Position numbers and translations under genes: made by a program
Assembly (NCBI GenBank): GCA_020635285.1
Contig: JACKAB010000018.1
Location: forward strand, 1 to 6,442
Length of the DNA stretch: 6,442 nucleotides
From: Ignavibacteriales bacterium
GTDB lineage: Bacteria; Bacteroidota; Ignavibacteria; Ignavibacteriales; Melioribacteraceae
Direction: 5' to 3'
In this document: piece by piece, positions 1-5,222 of the stretch
Numbering within the stretch: the stretch's first letter is position 1
Layout: each line of letters starts with the position of its first letter
Notes under the pieces: model-generated
Told to the model about the DNA's origin: nothing
What the model saw: the letters and a program-made list of their open reading frames with translations, nothing else
Databases searched by the model: none

Positions 1-172
1 TAAAGAATGATCCAAACTTTTCGCCCCAACCTGTTTCTGGTCGTTTTTCTGGTAATTTTTCAGCAATTGTTGAGTCTCCGGCAAGAAAAATATTTATTTC
101 TTTATCTATAAGTTGACTACCCGTCAATATTAAAGAAATTATTGCGATGTAAATAACTGTTAAATTTTTCAT
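1..172 (-). CDS. Rhamnogalacturonan acetylesterase, CE12-type SGNH hydrolase (N-terminal part, truncated by window edge)
   Basis: Reading the minus strand from an ATG at 172-170 gives 57 codons with no stop before the edge, so only the N-terminus is visible. Residues 1 to about 20 form a signal peptide (K2, then a hydrophobic run VIYIAIISLILTG) with no lipobox cysteine, so the product is probably exported to the periplasm or beyond. It is followed by INIFLAGDSTIAEK (residues 27-39): this is SGNH block I, with the nucleophile Ser34 in GDS. RPETGWGEKF (residues 44-53) follows at the spacing usual in CE12 enzymes. Family knowledge: CE12 enzymes remove acetyl esters from the galacturonic acid of rhamnogalacturonan I, exposing the backbone to lyases. 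The catalytic Asp/His block would lie beyond the window. The ribosome site is weak (GTGAGAAAAT before ATG). It is divergent from the receptor gene and shares its upstream region. A related GDSL esterase of another specificity is possible, but the GDST...RPETGWG pair favours CE12. Confidence 0.85.
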   Translation of the reverse strand, partial: MKNLTVIYIAIISLILTGSQLIDKEINIFLAGDSTIAEKLPEKRPETGWGEKFGSFF

Positions 173-238
173 ATTTTCTCACTTTTATCACATCAAAAAA
201 TTTTTCCCTTGACAAATATAAAAAAAATTATCAATTTA

Positions 239-275
239 GTAACCGATTAAGTAAATGATAAAGTAATCGATTAAA
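239..275. promoter_or_regulatory. Tandem operator-like sites (LacI-type CG-centred half-palindromes)
   Basis: TAATCGATTA at 264-273 is a perfect 10-bp palindrome. A near copy, TAACCGATTA, lies at 240-249 with one mismatch. The repeat extends on both sides (G before, TTAA at the end), and the start-to-start distance is 24 bp, a little over two helical turns. A weaker third match, CAATCGCTTA, lies at 292-301. Family knowledge: LacI-family regulators bind even palindromes with a central CG and AT-rich flanks, and often control carbohydrate genes. The regulator itself is not in the window, so the family assignment is an inference from site shape. Chance palindromes are common in AT-rich DNA, but the near-identical repetition is less easily explained by chance. 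Confidence 0.45.
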
Positions 276-281
276 CTCTCG

Positions 282-313
282 AAAATTTTCTCAATCGCTT
301 AGAAAAATTTTTT
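282..313 (+). repeat. AT-rich inverted repeat in the receptor leader
   Basis: AAAATTTTCT (282-291) and AGAAAAATTTT (301-311) are complementary apart from one extra A, with a 9-nt loop CAATCGCTT. Within the left arm, GAAAATTTTC (281-290) is itself a perfect palindrome. The element ends about 25 nt before the receptor start, so it could form a weak hairpin in the mRNA leader or serve as a protein-binding site; the loop contains the third CG-centred operator-like match. The stem has only two G:C-capable positions, so it is too weak to call a terminator. Confidence 0.3.
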
Positions 314-338
314 ATTTAACCAAACTATTAAAAATGGA

Positions 339-3338
339 ATGTTTATGAATAAACTAAATTACAAAATTATTACATTTTTCTTCTTCATTACATTTACAAA
401 CATCATTCTTGGCCAAGGAAATATCTCCGGTACTATCTCAGATTCATTAACGAACAATTCTTTAATTGGAGCAAATGCTGTTTTGTTGGGTACCTCAATG
501 GGTGCAGCAACCGATTTTGACGGTAAGTATAAAATTTCAAGAGTTCCTGCAGGTACTTATAAACTTCGTGTTTCTTACATTGGTTACAAACCAAAAGAAT
601 TTAATATTAATGTTGTTGACGATAAAACTCTGAATTTGGATGTTTTCTTGTTAGCCGATATTGTTGAAGGGGAAACTGTTATTGTATCAGCACAAGCGGC
701 TGGTCAAGTTGCCGCCATAAACCAACAACTTTCAGCAAATACAATTGTAAATATTATTTCTGAAGAAAAAATTCAAGAATTACCTGATGCAAATGCCGCT
801 GAGGCTATTGGAAGATTACCGGGCGTGTCTTTAAGTAGATCTGGCGGTGAGGCTAATAAGATAATTTTAAGAGGATTAAGTGACAAATATACTAGTGTAA
901 CCTTAGATGGTGTTAGAATTCCTTCGACAGATGCCCAGGAAAGGGGAATTGACCTAAGTGCAATTTCACAAAGTTCCTTAGCTGGAATTGAATTGTATAA
1001 AGCACTTACACCAGATAAAGACGCTGATGCTATTGCGGGCAGTGTAAATTTTGTAACTAAAAAAGCCCCATCTGAACGAGAGATTAGAGCTGTTCTTAAA
1101 GGTGGATATAATGATGTTATGAATTCTGCAAAACAATATGATGTCTCCCTTAAATATGGAGAAAGATTCTTGGATGACCTGTTCGGCATTCAGTTAACAG
1201 GAAATTTGGAAAATAAAATTAGAAGTAGTGAAAGTATTAGCCTTGGTTATGATCAAAATATTGAAAACCAAACCAGTTATTTTATAAATGAATTTAACGT
1301 ACAATTTACTGATGAAATAAGAAAACGTAATGGGATTAGTGCAATACTTGATTATAATACACCCGATGATGGTAACATTAAATTTAACAGCACTTATTAT
1401 AGTACTAAAAGAGATTATATTACACATAATAGAGATTACCCTAATGGTGGCGGTGAATCGCAATATCTTGGTGGAGTAACTTATTCATATCGAGATCGAG
1501 AACAAGAAATAGAAACTTTTAGTACTTCCTTGACAGGTGATAATTCCTTATTGGGAATAAATCTTTATTGGGGACTTTCATTTGCTCAATCAACATCAGA
1601 CTATCCTTATGATTATCAATTAGATTTTAGTGAACCCTCAGATGCTGGTAATGCAGGCATGAAGTCTACTCCTCAATTTAAAGATCATCCTGAGCAGTTA
1701 GTTCCTTTTGCATATAATAATTTTCAAGTGGCATCACTTGCAGGTGCCTATTATACCACTCAAGATAATCTAGATAAAGATAAGTCCATTTTCCTAAACC
1801 TTAAAAAAGATTATACGCTTGGGACTCTATTTTCAGGTGAGTTAAAAGCAGGTGGAAAATATAAAAGTAAAAATAGAACCAACCATTCAACACAAAATTT
1901 TGCCCCTTATTACCTTGGTGGCTGGTCTCCAAATAAAAGATTAAGTGATGGATCAGTAGTGGCAAAAGACTTTACTGGAACTTACTTTGAAGATTTTTAT
2001 TTAGGTTACTTAGCAAATCCGCTGGATAATACTTTATCATTTTTAGAATTTCTTGATGATACACCTCAAACAAGAAAACTTTATGACTTGTATGAGCTAA
2101 ATCCGTTGATCAATAGAGATAAATTAAGAGAATGGTACGAGTTGAATAAAGATGGAGTCAGCGAATATTATAATGACCCAACCCAAAAAGCAAATTATTA
2201 TGATATCACTGAATCAGTTGCATCAGGATATTTGATGAATACATTAAAAATAGGACAAGGTCTTACTTTTATTGCCGGGGTTAGGCTAGAACAAGAAAAT
2301 AATGATTACAAAAATGCTTATTCTAGGCAGTCTGGTGGTGGTTTTCCATCTGTAACTTTGCTTACCAGAGATACCACATCGTCGTATACTGAATCCGTAG
2401 TTTTACCAAATTTCCATTTTAATATTAAAGCAACTGATTTTTTGAATATTAGACTTGCTGCTTATAAGGCTTTAGCCCGTCCGGACTTTAATATGAGATT
2501 AAATACATATTTTGCTTGGAGACCTGCAGCTGTAGGAGGAAATAGACAACTTATTGTAGGGAATCCGATTTTAAAGACCGCCAAGGCTTGGAATTATGAA
2601 ATTAACACTTCGTTCTTTGGAAACAATATTGGATTGTTTTCTGTTTCTGCATTTTATAAAGAAATTGAAGACATGTATCATTTATTAAATCAAATCAATA
2701 CAACAGGTAATGTTTTATTTAATGCACTCGGATTAAATACTACAACTATTCACAAAGGGGATTATCAGCTAACAATTCCATACAATTCACCAAAGACATC
2801 AAAAGTATGGGGATTTGAATTAGAGCATCAAATTAATTTTACATTTTTACCAGGCTATTTTAAAAATATTGTTCTTAGTTATAATGCATCATTGGTAAAA
2901 TCAGAAACAAGCTTAATAGGTTCAAAAACAGATACAACTTTTAATGTTATTGGGGGAATTCCATTCCCAAGTTATTCAGAGCATGCAATTGAGTACACAC
3001 AACAATTGGAAGAACAACCAGAATTTTTCGGTAACATATCATTAGGATATGATATTGCTGGATTTTCCGGAAGAGTTTCAGTTTTTCATCAATCAGAATA
3101 TTTTAGATCTTTCTCGCCAAGTAAAAGAAGTGATAGAGTAATTGCTGCATATACCAGAGTTGATTTGGCATTAAAACAAAAAATTACAGATAATATATCT
3201 GTTCAACTAAATCTAAATAATTTGACAAATATTAAAGAAGAAAATTTATTAAATAACCAGGTGAATGGTTATAAGATTCTAAGGTCTAGCTCGTTGTATG
3301 GCTTAACAGCTGATTTAGGCGTGCGTATAGATTTATAA
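339..3338 (+). CDS. TonB-dependent outer-membrane receptor with N-terminal carboxypeptidase-regulatory-like domain
   Basis: This 999-residue protein is an outer-membrane beta-barrel that imports a ligand using energy from TonB-ExbBD. A signal peptide covers residues 1-25 (K5...K9, then a Phe/Ile-rich core, cleavage near ILG/Q). Residues 28-105 are a carboxypeptidase-regulatory-like fold (GNISGTISD..., FDGKYKI, PAGTYKLRVSYIGY). ETVIVSA at 112-118 is a possible TonB box. The plug spans about 125-243, with AEAIGRLPGVSLSR, ILRGLSDKYTSVTLDG, IELYKALTPD and AIAGSVNFVTKK. This pattern resembles the TonB-Xanth-Caul receptor subgroup (TIGR01782-like), whose members often take up plant or chitin oligosaccharides. 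The barrel fills the remaining roughly 750 residues, ending in GVRIDL. No SusD-like gene adjoins it. The neighbouring CE12 and PL9 genes suggest pectin fragments as substrate (inference). The ATG at 345 (Met3) has a GGA 6 nt upstream and is an equally good start. A heme or siderophore substrate cannot be excluded. Confidence 0.93.
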   Translation: MFMNKLNYKIITFFFFITFTNIILGQGNISGTISDSLTNNSLIGANAVLLGTSMGAATDFDGKYKISRVPAGTYKLRVSYIGYKPKEFNINVVDDKTLNLDVFLLADIVEGETVIVSAQAAGQVAAINQQLSANTIVNIISEEKIQELPDANAAEAIGRLPGVSLSRSGGEANKIILRGLSDKYTSVTLDGVRIPSTDAQERGIDLSAISQSSLAGIELYKALTPDKDADAIAGSVNFVTKKAPSEREIRAVLKGGYNDVMNSAKQYDVSLKYGERFLDDLFGIQLTGNLENKIRSSESISLGYDQNIENQTSYFINEFNVQFTDEIRKRNGISAILDYNTPDDGNIKFNSTYYSTKRDYITHNRDYPNGGGESQYLGGVTYSYRDREQEIETFSTSLTGDNSLLGINLYWGLSFAQSTSDYPYDYQLDFSEPSDAGNAGMKSTPQFKDHPEQLVPFAYNNFQVASLAGAYYTTQDNLDKDKSIFLNLKKDYTLGTLFSGELKAGGKYKSKNRTNHSTQNFAPYYLGGWSPNKRLSDGSVVAKDFTGTYFEDFYLGYLANPLDNTLSFLEFLDDTPQTRKLYDLYELNPLINRDKLREWYELNKDGVSEYYNDPTQKANYYDITESVASGYLMNTLKIGQGLTFIAGVRLEQENNDYKNAYSRQSGGGFPSVTLLTRDTTSSYTESVVLPNFHFNIKATDFLNIRLAAYKALARPDFNMRLNTYFAWRPAAVGGNRQLIVGNPILKTAKAWNYEINTSFFGNNIGLFSVSAFYKEIEDMYHLLNQINTTGNVLFNALGLNTTTIHKGDYQLTIPYNSPKTSKVWGFELEHQINFTFLPGYFKNIVLSYNASLVKSETSLIGSKTDTTFNVIGGIPFPSYSEHAIEYTQQLEEQPEFFGNISLGYDIAGFSGRVSVFHQSEYFRSFSPSKRSDRVIAAYTRVDLALKQKITDNISVQLNLNNLTNIKEENLLNNQVNGYKILRSSSLYGLTADLGVRIDL

Positions 3339-3434
3339 AAATTTATTTTTAATTACTATAACATAGGAGGAATATATTATTACCAATAACATATTAGAAA
3401 CATTTAACAAAATTTTTAACTAATAGGAGGAATC
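3339..3434 (+). promoter_or_regulatory. Intergenic leader with duplicated Shine-Dalgarno element; no terminator
   Basis: The 11-mer ATAGGAGGAAT occurs twice, at 3363-3373 and 3423-3433, exactly 60 bp apart. Each copy is preceded by a similar ATTTTTAA-containing stretch. The second copy is the ribosome site of the beta-helix gene: AGGAGG at 3425-3430, four bases before the ATG at 3435. The first copy has no ATG, GTG or TTG at a usable distance, and the beta-helix frame is closed by TAA at 3417-3419, so it serves no visible gene. There is no hairpin plus T-tract here, which allows the receptor and beta-helix genes to be co-transcribed. Confidence 0.6.
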
Positions 3435-5135
3435 ATGCTACATAAGTATTACGCTTCATTTTTAATTTTTCTAATTCTATTTGTATCCAATGCTATATTT
3501 GGACAAAGCGTTGTGCAGTTAGTTCCATATAACGGCCAACCAGAAACAGAATTTACAGCACAAATTAAAGCAGATACAACGGCTACAGGCGGATTAGTAG
3601 CGGATCGAGTTTATGAGTTACAATCAGGCACATATATTTGTCAAGAGACATTTTATGTGGAAGATAATCAAACGCTTCGCATAACCGCAGCCGGCGATGT
3701 AAAACCAATTATATATTTATTCCCAACAGGAACCGGATCAAATCCACAAAGACCTCCAGGATATTTTATAAGACTAAGAGGCGGCGATTTAGAAATGTCC
3801 GGAGTAGCAGTATCAGGTTATTTTGAACCGATAGATTCAAACTTCAATAACGTTCAAGGCGGATTGTTTAGAAATGATAATGAAGGTTCAAATTATACAA
3901 TTGATAACTGTATTTTCTCAAATATCAATGGACAAGTAATTCGTTGTGAAGGATCAACGGGAACGATCAAAGTTACGAACTCAATGTTCACAAACCTAGG
4001 AGCTTTAAGTACATCAAACTTTGGAGCTGGCAAGGGAATAGATCTTCGTGCCTCATCATGCGAGTCATTGATACTAGTAAATAATACATTTACCAACTAT
4101 CAAGATAGAGTTGTAAGGCATTATAATTTTGGAGATCCTTTAGCAGGCACAGGAAACATAGAACATGTGCTTATAGATCACAATACATTCTACAACGGAA
4201 TGGGCTTTCATGGATTACTATCTTTGGGTAACGTAGGTGCAGAAGTAAAAATAACAAACAACTTGTTCAAAGATGCATTTGCAGCCGGAGAAGATCCAAC
4301 AGATACCACAAGATCATTTGAATGGGCAAATACAGGAGAAAAATATCCAGACGGAAAAAATAGAATTATGTGGATATTCACAGCTCCGAATAATACAACA
4401 GCCTGGACAGTAAAGAATAATTTCTGGGCAGTTTCCTCAGATGGTCAAACATTCTTTGATGAACACACAGCAGAACCAATAACAGCTGGTTCACCATTAT
4501 CATGGCATATAAATTCACGATTAGGAGCTGATTCAGTTAATGCATTCACAAAAATTGATGATCCTCAATTCGTAAATACCCAAAGCTTAATGTTGAATTT
4601 GATGCGATGGTATGTAAGTCCAGCAGGTGGCAACAAAACCAAGAATACACCAACAACATTATGGAATCCAGCCACAGATGATATGGATCGAAAACCAATT
4701 ACATTTTGGATAGATGATTTAGATGTAGCATATTCAACATCATCACCAGCGTACACAGGAGCAGAAAATGGCTTCCCAGCTGGTAACTTAAATGCTTTCC
4801 CTGATCAAAAAAATGCATGGGAAAATGGCCTTGATCCAGTGGGAGTAGAAAAAGTTGGTTCATTACCATCAGAATTTTCTTTGTCACAAAATTATCCAAA
4901 TCCGTTTAATCCAACAACAATGATTAAATACTCAATACCTGCACAATCTAACGTCACATTGAAAATATATGATGTTTTGGGCAGTGAAGTTGCTACATTG
5001 ATTAATAATGAAGTTCAAAGCGTTGGACAATATGAAGTAAATTTTGATGCATCAAGATTATCAAGTGGAATTTATTTCTATACTCTAAATTCAGGTAATT
5101 TTGTCCAAACTAAAAAAATGATTTTATTAAAGTAA
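3435..5135 (+). CDS. Secreted right-handed beta-helix protein with type IX secretion C-terminal domain (pectate-lyase-like fold, family uncertain)
   Basis: The 566-residue product starts at an ATG with a strong AGGAGG site. Residues 1-23 are a signal peptide (K4, hydrophobic run, cleavage near IFG/Q). Residues about 55-335 carry repeating helix coils: YTIDNCIFSNI (154), IKVTNSMFTNL (178), LILVNNTFTNY (212), VLIDHNTFYNG (245), VKITNNLFKDA (271), WTVKNNFWAVS (324). The Asn ladder and the spacing of roughly 25-50 residues are typical of pectate-lyase-like right-handed helices. The part from YFIRLRGG (110) onward resembles the DUF4957/DUF5123 proteins of Bacteroidota pectin loci, but I cannot confirm this. 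Residues 478-566 are a complete T9SS type A domain (SLSQNYPNPFNPTT, IYDVLGSEV, LSSGIYFYTL, KKMILLK), so the protein is exported through the outer membrane and either released or surface-anchored. No recognised lyase active site is obvious; K200, R205, R225, R228 and H230 form a basic cluster that could act on uronic acids. It is probably co-transcribed with the receptor and ends before a strong terminator. A lyase or a pectin-binding role are both possible. Confidence 0.85.
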   Translation: MLHKYYASFLIFLILFVSNAIFGQSVVQLVPYNGQPETEFTAQIKADTTATGGLVADRVYELQSGTYICQETFYVEDNQTLRITAAGDVKPIIYLFPTGTGSNPQRPPGYFIRLRGGDLEMSGVAVSGYFEPIDSNFNNVQGGLFRNDNEGSNYTIDNCIFSNINGQVIRCEGSTGTIKVTNSMFTNLGALSTSNFGAGKGIDLRASSCESLILVNNTFTNYQDRVVRHYNFGDPLAGTGNIEHVLIDHNTFYNGMGFHGLLSLGNVGAEVKITNNLFKDAFAAGEDPTDTTRSFEWANTGEKYPDGKNRIMWIFTAPNNTTAWTVKNNFWAVSSDGQTFFDEHTAEPITAGSPLSWHINSRLGADSVNAFTKIDDPQFVNTQSLMLNLMRWYVSPAGGNKTKNTPTTLWNPATDDMDRKPITFWIDDLDVAYSTSSPAYTGAENGFPAGNLNAFPDQKNAWENGLDPVGVEKVGSLPSEFSLSQNYPNPFNPTTMIKYSIPAQSNVTLKIYDVLGSEVATLINNEVQSVGQYEVNFDASRLSSGIYFYTLNSGNFVQTKKMILLK

Positions 5136-5156
5136 TTTAAAATCAATTTGCCTCCG

Positions 5157-5198
5157 GAAGCATCCAAACATTTATTTGTATGGGTGCTTCTTTTTTTT
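5157..5198 (+). terminator. Rho-independent terminator after the beta-helix gene
   Basis: GAAGCATCCA (5157-5166) pairs with TGGGTGCTTC (5181-5190) in a 10-bp stem with one G-U pair. After one A-A mismatch, three more pairs (ACA 5168-5170 with TGT 5177-5179) close a 6-nt loop. Eight T residues follow directly at 5191-5198. It lies 21 nt after the stop codon of the beta-helix gene, so it should end the receptor/beta-helix transcript. On the minus strand the hairpin lacks a comparable T-tract, so it is one-directional. Confidence 0.9.
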
Positions 5199-5210
5199 AT
5201 AAACGAGTAT

Positions 5211-5222
5211 AGGACTAGACAG
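5211..5222 (+). promoter_or_regulatory. Ribosome-binding site of the PL9 gene
   Basis: AGGA at 5211-5214 lies 8 nt before the ATG at 5223-5225. It is the only purine-rich motif between the terminator T-tract and the start. The ATG is directly followed by a clear signal peptide, which supports this start. Confidence 0.6.

Larger units (their letters stand above)
173..338. promoter_or_regulatory. Divergent intergenic regulatory region between acetylesterase and receptor genes
   Basis: The 166 bp between the two divergent start codons have no coding potential and are extremely AT-rich. On the plus strand a perfect TTGACA lies at 209-214, but no convincing -10 hexamer follows at 16-18 bp (TATCAA at 229-234 is only 14 bp away). 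On the minus strand 220-213 reads TATATTTG, which matches the Bacteroidota -7 consensus TAnnTTTG, about 41 nt before the acetylesterase ATG; no matching -33 TTTG is present at the right distance. Two or three operator-like elements (separate entry) lie downstream of the TTGACA, where a bound repressor would block transcription toward the receptor. Neither promoter is secure. Confidence 0.5.

Noticed and set aside
282..316. Hairpin followed by T residues upstream of the receptor as a terminator or attenuator
   Set aside because: The stem is almost entirely A:T pairs with a bulge and would be very unstable; kept only as an inverted repeat.
773..1189. 138-codon open frame on the minus strand inside the receptor gene
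   Set aside because: It lies antisense to the well-conserved plug domain, its translation has no recognisable domain, and the plus-strand reading is strongly supported by family motifs.
1194..1463. 89-codon minus-strand open frame inside the receptor barrel
   Set aside because: Low-complexity Ile/Thr/Phe-rich translation expected from the antisense of AT-rich DNA; no ribosome site or domain.
3363..3395. A small gene after the first AGGAGG element
   Set aside because: No ATG, GTG or TTG follows at a usable distance, and the frames close within a few codons.
3893..4899. Three short minus-strand open frames inside the beta-helix gene
   Set aside because: All are antisense to a gene with a clear signal peptide, helix repeats and T9SS tail; none has a recognisable product.
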